DNA of 64,000 nucleotides from the NCBI GenBank assembly GCA_022578965.1, contig MU400529.1, forward strand, positions 248,001 to 312,000, written 5' to 3'. This DNA comes from Xylaria sp. FL1777. Lineage: Eukaryota > Ascomycota > Sordariomycetes > Xylariales > Xylariaceae. Positions 11,519-21,531 of the stretch are shown piece by piece (positions within the stretch are counted from its first letter, which is position 1; each line of letters begins with the position of its first letter). The notes under the pieces are model-generated. The model did not search any database. It was not told the origin of the DNA and was given only the letters and a program-made list of their open reading frames with translations. A program made the translations under genes and the position numbers.

Positions 11519-12022
11519 ACGCATGTGGCAGGCAAACGACTGCTAGATCTGGATAGGGGGATGCACTGGATATCGCAAGGCAGACCCCTCATTCCTCTAA
11601 CAGTCTGGGACCAAGGATTGTTCCAATCGAGCCAACCTGTATACGATCTGTACTATGGTTATATTAATTGATATAACTATACATGGCAGCCGTACTAATT
11701 TATATTCTCTTGCAAGGAGTCGTCGTAGAACGGCAAAGTTCAATTGGTCAGGCCCAGTTTGTATTATAGCATGCTGTTGAGACGGGACAATTTGCAAACT
11801 AATTGGTTTATTTTAAATAGTATATCTTAGACGTATAGGAAATCAGGTTTGACATAATATTTGTAGAACGCTTATATACGGACAAGCCAATCGGCTAGTG
11901 ACTCATTGAGAATGACGCCAAGCATCCAGTTGCGGTGAATTTATAGGCTACGGCGCCGTATTAGTATATGACTTCCAGCAGATTATTACTAAAACCATCT
12001 TTACATCTTCTACTTTTTCAGC
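11519..12022. other. Intergenic between fusion gene and methyltransferase
   Basis: 504 bp, AT-leaning, no gene seen. It should hold the 3' end of the fusion transcript and the promoter of the methyltransferase, whose ATG follows CTACTTTTTCAGC. Confidence 0.45.
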
Positions 12023-12808
12023 ATGGCTCAATCAAAAACTTCAGATCCGCTCTTCAACTCCATCCGCTACCTCCCCACAAACGAAGCCTATGACAGATGG
12101 GCCGAAGTTTACGATAGCGATGGCAACTTCCTGCAGGCGCTGGACGATCTCGAGCTCAAGACGCTCTTCCCACGGTTTCTGACATCGATCAAGTCGCCCA
12201 AGCCCTGGCGTGTAGTCGACTTGGGCTGCGGCACGGGTCGCAACACGGCGCTTCTTCTCGGGATCCCTGAAAGCGAGATCATTGCTCTCGATGCGAGCAA
12301 AGGCATGTTAGAAGTAGCGAAGACTCGGCTCGTTAACTCGAATTCAGCCTCTGAGTCCAGTCTTCGCTTCGATATTTTCGATATGCTAGCCACATCAGCA
12401 CCTCCAGCGTCCGTGGAGCCTCACACCGCAGACGCCATAATTAGCACGCTGGTCGTTGAGCACATTCCGTTGCCTAGTTTTTTCATGCACATATCACAAC
12501 TTCTTCGCCCTGGTGGAGTGCTTCTTCTGACCAATATGCACTCTCACATGGGTGGTATCTCACAAGCTGGGTTTGTGGACAAGACTACGGGGGAGAAGAT
12601 CCGGCCAACGAGCCACGCACACACTGTTGAAGACGTGATACTCGAGGCTCGTAAATGCGGGCTGGAAGTTGAGGCTGACGAGGAAGGGACAGGTATTTTG
12701 GAGAGGGCTGTTAGTAAAGATATGATTGAGAAGCTGGGACTGAGAAGTGAGAAGTGGGTTGGCATCACATGTTGGTTTGGCGGTATATTTCGTAAAGTAG
12801 ATCTATGA
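12023..12808 (+). CDS. Class I SAM-dependent methyltransferase
   Basis: A single-exon gene of 261 residues. The Rossmann-type methyltransferase fold is clear: motif I VVDLGCGTGRN (64-74), the acidic end of strand 2 at ALDAS (Asp90), the post-motif strand IISTLVVEHI (about 129-138) and LLRPGG (150-155). The N-terminal EAYDRWAEVYDS is common in small-molecule methyltransferases. The C-terminal part (NMHSHMGGISQAGFV onward) would shape the acceptor site. The substrate cannot be read from sequence. It lies 504 bp downstream of the lyase-prenyltransferase fusion on the same strand, so methylation of a prenylated indole is a reasonable inference, not a demonstrated one. Confidence 0.88.
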   Translation: MAQSKTSDPLFNSIRYLPTNEAYDRWAEVYDSDGNFLQALDDLELKTLFPRFLTSIKSPKPWRVVDLGCGTGRNTALLLGIPESEIIALDASKGMLEVAKTRLVNSNSASESSLRFDIFDMLATSAPPASVEPHTADAIISTLVVEHIPLPSFFMHISQLLRPGGVLLLTNMHSHMGGISQAGFVDKTTGEKIRPTSHAHTVEDVILEARKCGLEVEADEEGTGILERAVSKDMIEKLGLRSEKWVGITCWFGGIFRKVDL

Positions 12809-13563
12809 GGACATACGAGCACGGAGACTTAGAAGACCGGTAGAGATATAATAAATTTTAGCATAAAAATTACATTTCTCACTCAGTATGTCCGTGAACC
12901 CTCACCGATTTCTTTTTCTCTCGCTTGCCCCTTTGATAGCTGATACTATCTAAATTTCAGTCGAATCCTTAGCTTCTTACTTCTTACTGTATAACTCAGA
13001 ATTCTGAAGTCAGGTTGGATCATGCTAAAATCAACCGTCGTATCATCATTCATAGAAACCTGTTACGCCCGACTTGGGTACACTACAGATGGATAACGAA
13101 CTGTAGTAGAAATCTGAACATCCGGGTACTTAATCTAGTCATTGTCACTATCAAGCGTAGGGTTGAGTGTAGAAGAGTAATTAGCTAAACTAGTTAAGCA
13201 AACTCAGAAAATACAAGCATCCAATTCTTAACCCCTTTACAACTTCTCAGTCAACCAGCCCGTAGTGGAATACTGACAAAACCGTTTAGCTGCTGAAAAC
13301 AGGAATAAGGAACGTAATAGTAATAAGACCGCTATTGTTAACTTCTTCTCTTGAGGCCAGGCACAAAATCTCCTAATGACTTTAGTTCATTAATCAGCTT
13401 AAAATGGGGGTATGAAATAGTAAAGCGCTTCCTTCAGGGAGGGAAACAATCTGCGCTTGGTAGTGCGTAGACTAGGTTGGGCCGTTTGATACCATCAAGC
13501 TGAGCCATAACTGAGCTTCAAGTGGGCTTTTCGTGTTGCAGGTGTGATCGATGCTCATCTAAT
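12809..13563. other. Convergent intergenic region
   Basis: 755 bp between the 3' ends of the methyltransferase (plus) and the PP2C gene (minus). No gene, RNA or repeat recognised; moderately AT-rich. Confidence 0.45.
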
Positions 13564-15225
13564 CTAGATGAAAGGGGTGTTAAAAAAGACGACTTGTACG
13601 GTGATATCATCCCGTATATGTCGGGCATTTCCGTTGTTGAAGGCTAGCTGACTTGCTATCATACCACGGTATTTCCCCCCGAGCACGTTGCGGATCAAGT
13701 GGACCGCGGCGTTGTCATCCTCAACAGTTGTCCTCGCCTCCACGAATGACAACGGCATTCCCGCTCTGATTAGGCTAAAATTGAATGGTGGATAATCAGG
13801 CATTACCATGCTGACCTCGCTATCTGCTTCTTCGCTTGTAAATCCCCATGCGCTTCTGCCGCTGTACTCGATTGCGTTAAGATCCATGTCGTCAACATTA
13901 GTGTCGTCAGAATCCACGTTGTCAGGATTCATTTCATCAGGATCCGCGTTGTCAGGATTCATTTCGTTAGGATCCACGTTGTCAGGATTCATTTCATCAG
14001 GATCCGCGTTGTCACGGTCTTCGTTGTCATCTGATGCTCCGTCTGTACCAAATGTAGGGGGAACGTCGATATCACCTGGACTGCTTATCTCGCGTGGATG
14101 GAATGTTTTCATTGTTTTGTATTCGTCGGGTGGGCCTTCTTCTATGTAACTAGAAGATTCGTTGAATAGGTTCATACCCGTAGGCTTCAGCTCAGGCTCA
14201 TACTTAACGGCGGACTCCTTCGTGCGCGTGCGAAACTTCAACCAGCTTACTACAAGCTTGGCCGCTTGCCTGGTGGTGATTCTTTCCCAAAACCCGTCTG
14301 ATGCCATAATCATGAAAGATATCCTAGTAGGATCGATATTAGTAGAAGTTACCTTTGGCCCAGCACCCACGTATGGTGGCGTTCGTAGTGAGTTGGCTGT
14401 CCCTCCTCTCATACCAAAGTTGTTGCCTATATAGGATGCCAATGGCAGTGACCATTTGTAGGTTCCATCGCCGAAAGCCCGTGTGACCTCGAGGCCATAT
14501 AATCGCCCGTTTCTGATCATATTCGGTTCATAGGGGTGCTCCTGACCAAGCCTAAGAACTTCCGATTGGTTGTAACCGGTTTGGTCTTCCGATAGATGTT
14601 CCACGGACCATTCTCCGGGGTTCTCTTCTTCTGATACTAATACTGCCCTCGAATTACCAGTGCACGCAACATGTAGATTCCTTGTTCCAGGATCATAGAT
14701 GGATAGCAGTGCACATGAACCAACGAAACCAAGTGCAAGTCTCTTCACCTTGTCTTGCGAGGGCATGTTGCTCGTCACTGTAGTTTTGGCCGACTTGACG
14801 AGACAATCATCGAGCTCCATGAAACCCCTCATGATAGCTGCTCGAACTAGCATGTCCGGCACGGAGTCTTGTCCCTCGTACTCGACCAGATTGGATCGCA
14901 CAAAACGCAAAAGTTGTTTCTCTAGCACGTCTGCCGTTTCCCAGCCACCATGCCCGTCAAAAATACCCCATGTTATCCATTCACTTTTGCTCTTCCACGG
15001 TGGAGGGAATCGCCCATGAATGAACCGATCCTGTGTCGGGTCATTCGAGGCTACTCGAGTGCCGTCATACCTGCAGACGCCTGGGATATCGTCGACTGTG
15101 AAACAATAGGCCTCTTCCGATATGATACGCGTGACCTCGTCCTCATCGGGGCCCGGCCCAACGACTAATTTGTCGGTCGGTGTCTCGTCGAGAAGCGGTA
15201 CTTCAGACGAAAGTTTTGGTGGCAT
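13564..15225 (-). CDS. PP2C-family Ser/Thr phosphatase, PDP/Ptc5-like, with acidic repeat insertion
   Basis: A single exon of 553 residues. Metal-dependent PP2C motifs appear in order: NDPTQDRF (Asp66), GIFDGHGG (Asp90), VACTGNSRAVL (187-195), VTRAFGDG, MASDGFWERIT (Asp310) and RDDITVQVVFF (Asp539). The opening GVCRYDGTRVASNDP resembles pyruvate dehydrogenase phosphatase relatives such as Ptc5, but I see no mitochondrial presequence. Two usual acidic residues are changed: Gln65 stands where EDR-type motifs have Glu, and Asn191 where GDSRA has Asp. Main metal ligands remain, so activity is possible. Between the SDG and RDD motifs lies an insertion of about 180 residues with 10-residue repeats rich in Asn, Pro, Asp and Glu (about 405-445). 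Target unknown. Confidence 0.9.
   Translation of the reverse strand: MPPKLSSEVPLLDETPTDKLVVGPGPDEDEVTRIISEEAYCFTVDDIPGVCRYDGTRVASNDPTQDRFIHGRFPPPWKSKSEWITWGIFDGHGGWETADVLEKQLLRFVRSNLVEYEGQDSVPDMLVRAAIMRGFMELDDCLVKSAKTTVTSNMPSQDKVKRLALGFVGSCALLSIYDPGTRNLHVACTGNSRAVLVSEEENPGEWSVEHLSEDQTGYNQSEVLRLGQEHPYEPNMIRNGRLYGLEVTRAFGDGTYKWSLPLASYIGNNFGMRGGTANSLRTPPYVGAGPKVTSTNIDPTRISFMIMASDGFWERITTRQAAKLVVSWLKFRTRTKESAVKYEPELKPTGMNLFNESSSYIEEGPPDEYKTMKTFHPREISSPGDIDVPPTFGTDGASDDNEDRDNADPDEMNPDNVDPNEMNPDNADPDEMNPDNVDSDDTNVDDMDLNAIEYSGRSAWGFTSEEADSEVSMVMPDYPPFNFSLIRAGMPLSFVEARTTVEDDNAAVHLIRNVLGGKYRGMIASQLAFNNGNARHIRDDITVQVVFFNTPFI
13921..14010 (-). repeat. 30-bp in-frame tandem repeat within the PP2C gene
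   Basis: Three 30-bp units (13921-13950, 13951-13980, 13981-14010), with a partial unit just before at 13901-13920. The first and third units are identical; the middle one differs at a few bases. Each encodes a 10-residue block with the pattern D-N-x-D-P-x-E-M-N-P. Being a multiple of three, copy-number change would keep the frame. Confidence 0.92.
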
Positions 15226-15909
15226 AGTATGAGCGAAGGGAGAGGATTTTTCTCCTTTGAAGGTACGTGTAGGATCGCTGGTTTAAGATAGTTGTCTTTC
15301 AACCATGAAACTTAGGATCAACCATGATTTTGAAATGGACTTGAATTAAATGCTTACCTGGATACTGTGTCGCTCCCACGGCAGCACAAGATAATGTTGG
15401 CTTTCCAAGACTTGACTTGACTTGACTTGTCTATTTGGATTTATTGATACAGTCGCCGGTTGGCATCTTTATCTATGATTGATTGGAAGAAATAGTTGTT
15501 GAGTCCAATACAGTGACCGAAGGCCGGATTGCAACTGGAAGTTTCTATAGTATTTCGCAACCCACTCATACATGCTTCGCCCTCCCTGCTTCATTCTAAG
15601 GAGCGATGAACTCGATTTGGAAGGAAACTCCTACCATGAGAAGGTACATAAGTAGATGATTACTAGACTGATATACTTTAGTTGGTATTGCCTTCTGTTA
15701 ATAGAAGTGGACTATTACTACAACAAACGTTATTCAGGAGATTTGGCCAATAGACAAACTTGTTTGATAACCTCTTTCCTCGAAATAAGCTAAGAACAGT
15801 CTAATATATTAGCAGGTAGTCAATAATGATGTGGGGGTGGGAAGCCATGTGTCCTAGGGAACTATGGCGGAAGCATGTATGCATAGCGAGGGGGGAAAGA
15901 GTTGGGTAT
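15226..15909. other. PP2C 5' flank up to the edge of the AT-rich block
   Basis: About 680 bp of ordinary composition. It holds the promoter side of the PP2C gene and a short run of GACTT units at about 15411-15429. A short minus-strand open frame that crosses 15,910 is not a gene: its beginning lies inside the end of repeat P. Confidence 0.45.
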
Positions 15910-16204
15910 TGAAGTAGAGTAGAGTGGCTGAATGAGCTGACTAGCCAGTTGGAGTAAGTCTGGGCTGAGTCATATGGTAGGAATGAGAGTATGGGTATTG
16001 CGCTAGATTTCGAAGTATGGATTTGACCATTACGCACAACATTATGGAAATTAGCTACGGTTGCTTTATTTGTATTATTAAATAGCTTTTTAATTGATCG
16101 TTCAATTTTTTAATTTATATATGGCTTAATTGCTTAGATATGTAAGTTATAACTTATTTTTTTATAATTAAAATATTATAGTAGATTTTGCGCAATTATA
16201 CTGC
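15910..16204 (-). repeat. Left terminal inverted repeat of P1, outer half unmutated
   Basis: 295 bp, the reverse complement of 46,015-46,309 and 60,671-60,965. The outer 150 bp or so (15,910-16,060) keep normal composition; the inner part is mutated like the rest of the block. This is the only P end in the window with non-RIP sequence, and it marks the edge of the AT-rich region. Confidence 0.88.
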
Positions 16205-19200
16205 TTTATTTTATTAGTATTTTTAATAAAGCTAATTTTTTACTTATTATAAATAATATTATAAAATTAATAAATAAACAATTTATTATTGCTAATTTAT
16301 ATGTTTAATTTATTTATTTATTAATTGCTATAATTTTTATAAATAAAATATAATATATTATATTTAGCTATTTTAGCTAGCAATAAATAAAGCTTGCTTA
16401 ATATAAATAGTTTAATTATAATTAATAATAAATATTTAAGCTAATAGCTTTTAATTAATAAAGCTTAAAATAAACGTATAAAAATATTAAACTGTTTTTT
16501 TTAATTTAGCTTGTAAAGCATTTTTATTTTTTTTAGCAAAATAATAATTAAATGTTAAAATATTAATATAGTTCTTAAAATAGCGTAGCTAAAAAACTAT
16601 TTGTTAAAAACCCTTAAAAAGCTAAAAAGAAAGGATTTATGCTAAAAAGCTAGTGCTTTATAAAAAAAAAAGCATAATTGCTTTTATATAAACAAAAAAA
16701 AACGAAAAACAGGCTTAAAAAAAAAGTAAAAATTATAAGAACTTTTAAAAGCTATAATGCAAGCAAGTTTAATGCTTATTTACACTAAATTATGCATTAA
16801 TATATAAAGCTTTTAGTAATTAAAAATATATTTTGTTTTTTAAACTAATATAGTTTTTTATTAAAAAATAAAAAGCAAGGTTTTTTAGATGTAAATTAGC
16901 TATTATTTAGAAATTTTGCATAAAATATAACTATTATTTTTTTATAGCACTTATTATTAAATAAAAAAGCTTTAAAAAAAAAAAAAAGCATGTTATTTTT
17001 ATAAATAAAAAGCTATAAAAAAATAAAGCTTATTTAATAAAACTTGCATAAAGCAAAGCAAGCTAAATTAAAAAACAAAAAAATTAAACATTATAAAGCA
17101 TATAAAAAAATAAAAGCGCATAAAAAACAAAAATATAAAAGCATTTAAAAAAGAACTTAAAAAGCTATAAAAAATAAGCTAGCAGTTTTTATAAATATAA
17201 ACAAAAAAAATTATTAAGTTTCTTAAAAAAAAAGTTTAAAAAAACAGCATAAAAAAACCTAAATATTTAAAATACTTAAAAATTTTTAGCATTTTATACT
17301 TTTTTTTTTTTTTAAACTTATATTTTTACTTAGTTTATTTTTATTATTTTTTATAGCTTACTTTTTTTATTACTTTTATATAAACTTTATTTTGTTTTAT
17401 TATATAATTTAAAAGTTTAAAAATTATAGCTTAATTAAATAATTTAGCTATAAAAAATCGTTAAATCTTTTTATATTAATATATAAAAAATATTAAAACT
17501 ACTTATAAATAAAAAAAATAAAAATAACTAGCTTATTATTTTTAAAAAGTATTAAAGCAATTTTATTTAGCTTAAGCTATTTTAAAAATAAACATAATAT
17601 TAAAATTAAGCTATTATTTATGCTTTTTAATTTAAAATTAAACTAGCATTTATTATTTAATAAGTTAAAAATTAATAAATAGCTAAACAATTTAAATGCT
17701 TTTTTTTATATAAAGCGCTTTAAAAATATTAATAAAATTAAACAAGTTTTTGTTTATTATAATACTTTTTAAACAAAAAAAATAGTAAAAATAATATTAA
17801 AAAATTATTTATTTTAAATAAAAGTTTATAAACTATTTAAATAAAAGTTTAAGCTTTAAAACTTTAAGCAAAATAAGTTTACTATTATTATATTATAAGA
17901 TTTTAAAGCTTGCTTAAAAGCTATATATTTTATTAATTTTAAGACTTATTTTTTTTAGCATTAAATATATGCTAAAAATATTAAAGCTTAAAAAAATTAC
18001 TATTTTAATTTTTAGCTTATTTAAAGTTTGCTTAAAAAGTTAAATTAAAATACTATTAATAAAATAATAAAGTTTTTTAAAAAGTTATATAATAATTTAA
18101 ACAAAATGTTTTATAAGAACTTTTATAAAATATTAAATAACTAAATTAATAAAAAATTTAAGCTAAATTTTTATTTTAAAAAAATAAAAAAAGCATATAA
18201 AGCATAAAAAAAAGTTAATTATTTATATAATTATAATTTTAATAAGCTTTTATATATTATTATTAATGCTATTAAGCTAGCTATTAATATAATTATATTA
18301 GCTATAAAAATAGTTATTATTAAAAAGCAGCAAATAAAATTAGCTTAATATTTTATTTATAAGCAAAATATAAATAATATTATTAAGTAAATATAGCAGC
18401 TAAAGTTAAAGCAAAAAAACATAGCAATTATAAAAAAAAAACTAAAAAAAATGTTAAAAAAACTGCAAAATTAATATATTTAGCTAGTTAATTAAAAACT
18501 ATAAATACTACAATATTATAAAATTAGCATAAATTTACTAAAAAAATAAATGTTTAATATTAATGCTATAACTTTTAAATATTTATAAAAAAGCAAATAT
18601 AACTTTAAAAAACAAAAATAAAACAAATAATTGTTTAATTTTTTATAACAAATAAAGTTAAATAATTTTTATTTAGTAAAAAAAACTATTTATTAAAAAT
18701 ATAGCATAAATAATTATTATATTTATAAGTATAGCTTTGTTTATAAATTAAAAAAAAAAAACATAATATATTAAAACTTTAAATAGTGTTTAAAAAAGCT
18801 AAAATTTTTTGTAAGCTTTAAATGCATAAAAGTTTTCTTTAAAATTATAAAAATCAGAAAAAATAAAAAAGGAATTTTTAATGCTGCGTTAAAATAAATA
18901 TATAACTTTATTTTAAGTAATAATAAGCCGCTTAAATAAAAAGCTTATTATTAACTGCAGAAAAAAAACTTTGTTTTAAATAATAAAGATTTAAATGCTA
19001 AAATAAAAAGCAAACAAAGGGGTTAAAAAGAAAAAAAACTTTATTAGCTAAATAATAAGCAGCTAAACTAGTTTTTAAATAGAAAATCTAACAATTAAAC
19101 TAGTATACTTTATAAAATAAAACTAATAAAAGCTTATAATGTTAAAAAAAATAACTTAATAAATAGCAAGCTAAATAATAGCTTTATTGCAATTAATTAA

Positions 19201-19261
19201 AATTTTATATAAAACACTTTTTATAACGTAAATAGTATTAAAATTTTATAAAGCTATATAT

Positions 19262-19755
19262 TATAACAAACCTATTATATATCAATATAATAGGTTTGCC
19301 CTTAAGGTCTTAATTTGCAGGTAATAATAGGATCCTTAGCAGTAGTTTATTAAAGAGGTTTTCGGAGTACTTTTACTACTGTGCATTAATAAGGGTTTTA
19401 AAGAATTAAAAGTAAAAAGTATATTAGTGCTTAATAGTTATAAAGAAATAAAATTAATAGCTAAGGAGCTAAAACTAAGTAAGTAATTAAATATAAGAAA
19501 TGCATAATTATATAAATAAAAAAAAAGTAAAAAAAACAAAAACTTTTCTTTAAATTACTATAAGTTTAGTAAGCACTAAATTACTGTAAGCTTAGTAAGC
19601 CTTAAACTACTATAAGCTTAATAAGCTTTAAATTACTATAAGCTTAATAAGCTAAGTAAGTTATTATATAACTTAGCTTTAGTTAGCATAAGTGCAAAGT
19701 ATATATAAAGGCATTAAGTTGCTTTAAAGGCTACCTTAGTGCTAATTTTGTAACA
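19262..19755 (-). repeat. 3' LTR of Q2
   Basis: 494 bp, same length and orientation as 40,222-40,715. It begins TGTTAC (read on the minus strand) and ends TTATA. It contains about four imperfect copies of a 26-bp unit of the type ATTACTATAAGCTTAGTAAG (about 19,549-19,660). Confidence 0.92.
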
Positions 19756-19834
19756 TTATTTCTTTTTTTTTAAAATTGTTGTTTTAATAATTTTCCTGTA
19801 AGTATTTTTCTTTTTTTTTTCCTATATATTAAAA

Positions 19835-20428
19835 ATGTTAAAGCGTATTAAAAAAACTAATTGCTTATTAAAAACAGAGCAAAAACTTGTTCTTGCTTCC
19901 TTTATTAATTTTACTAGTTATAAAGTTATGCTTTATTTTTGTTGCTTTAATTAATTATTAACATATAAAATAACAAATAACATATTTTATTGCTTTAAAT
20001 GTATGTATGCTAGCTATTCTTGCAATAAGTTAAAAGTTTTAATTAACTTTATTAATAATATAGTTTTTAAACATCGTTATTTTAAAGAAAAAAAAAAGCA
20101 AACAAAATAACAGTTACTTTTAGTTTAAAAAGAACTAAAATAAGCTTAAAACAGCTTTAACTTTGTTTTAAGTAAGCTAGCTTAGCTTTATATATAAAAA
20201 CGTTTTTTAAAAGCAAAAAGCATTAAAATAGTTTAGCAAAAGCTTTAGTCTTTAAATAAATTAAACAAAATAAAGCGTATTAAAAAAGAACAAAAAGCGC
20301 TAGCAAAAAAGCAGAAATAATAAAAAAAGCAAGCTAAAGCAACATAAGCTGCTTTATTTAAGTTCGATTAAAACTCTTTAAGCGTTTTTTTTAAAGCTAA
20401 TTTTCTTTTTTTAGTTTTAGGCAGTTAA
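19835..20428 (+). pseudogene. Decayed antisense Cys-rich frame of Q2 (198 codons)
   Basis: On the strand opposite to the Q2 polyprotein, just inside its 3' LTR, a frame of 198 codons runs from ATG at 19,835 to a stop at 20,426-20,428. It is interrupted only by TAA and TAG codons of the kind RIP makes. Readable content is a basic start, a Cys cluster around FYCFKCMYASYSCN, a coiled, charged middle (KKEQKALAKKQK) and a hydrophobic end FLFLVLGS. Q1 has a diverged counterpart at the same place. Function unknown. Confidence 0.6.
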
Positions 20429-21388
20429 AATGTTAGCAATAAAACTAACTTATAATTACTGCAGTAATCTTTAAATATTTCTTAAGTTTTTAAGTATTAT
20501 TAGCATATAAATATTCTTTTTATTTAATAAGGTACTTTAAGTTATTATTGTTTTAATAAAAATTTAGTATACTTTTAACTTTATAAATATTTTAATTTGT
20601 TTTTACTTTTAGTTATGTTTTAATAAGTGTTTTAATAAGCGTTAATTCTAGTAAAAAAATATAAAAAATAAGGTAAATTTGCATATTTTTTAGTAATAAC
20701 AATTTATAGTTAATAAGTAAAATAACTTCTTTAATTTTAAAAGAACTAAGTTTTTTAAATTTTAATTTATTGCTTAGTTATTTTGTTTTAATTTAAGGAA
20801 TATTAGTATATATGTTTTATTTTTGTTATAATAAATAAACCTTGTTTTCCTTTTTAAAAGTTAGCCCTTTAGTTTGTTTTTTGTTATAATATTTTAACAT
20901 TTATTGTTATAAAAACTAAAAGCATAGTTATAATTTAATTTATAGCGTTTTGATTTCTATTGCAATAGTTTTTGCTTAAAGTACTATAATTAAAATAGCA
21001 AATGCTTTAATTAATGTTTTTTTTTGTTTTATAATAATTGTTTGTTGTTTATAAATAGCTTTATATAAAAATATGTTTATATTTTTATTTATTAACGTAT
21101 TATATAAAATTTGTGCTATTAGTAATAGTTTTACTTAATTATTTTATTAGTAGTTAATATAACTTTATAAATATTGTTTTAATATTTAGTTTAGTTTTTT
21201 TATTTATTTATTAGTTTATAAATAATAAGCAGTTAAAAACTTAAGTTTAATACTAATAAGTTTAAAAAAACTTGTTTTAAATTTAAAAGTAAATAATTTA
21301 TTTTAGTTTAAAATAATTCTTTTTAGTAATTTATATTTGTTTAAATATTAACGTATAAAAGCATATATAAGTTATTTAGCTATAATAT

Positions 21389-21526
21389 TGTTACGAATAG
21401 CTGGCGTGGGCCATTAGGGCCACTCGGAAGCTATATATGTACGGACCACCCGGATACACCAGTTTGGTGTATTGCAGACCTTTTGGGGTTATTGCTATAG
21501 TGGCTAACGGGTGGGCCACCATGACA
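21389..21526 (+). mobile_element. Unmutated 138-bp solo-LTR-like insert
   Basis: A GC-normal island in AT-rich sequence. It starts TGTTACGAAT and ends CCATGACA (TG...CA ends), and is flanked by the perfect 5-bp duplication AATAT (21,384-21,388 and 21,527-21,531). Q1 lacks it at the matching place, so the insertion is precise. Size, TG/CA ends and 5-bp duplication fit a solo LTR of another gypsy-like family. It shows no RIP changes, so it is younger than the mutation of Q2 or too short or single-copy to be recognised. Confidence 0.85.
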
Positions 21527-21531
21527 AATAT

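Noticed and set aside
15801..16037. 78-codon minus-strand frame at the edge of the AT-rich block
   Set aside because: Begins inside the unmutated outer end of repeat P and has no domain; the frame is incidental.
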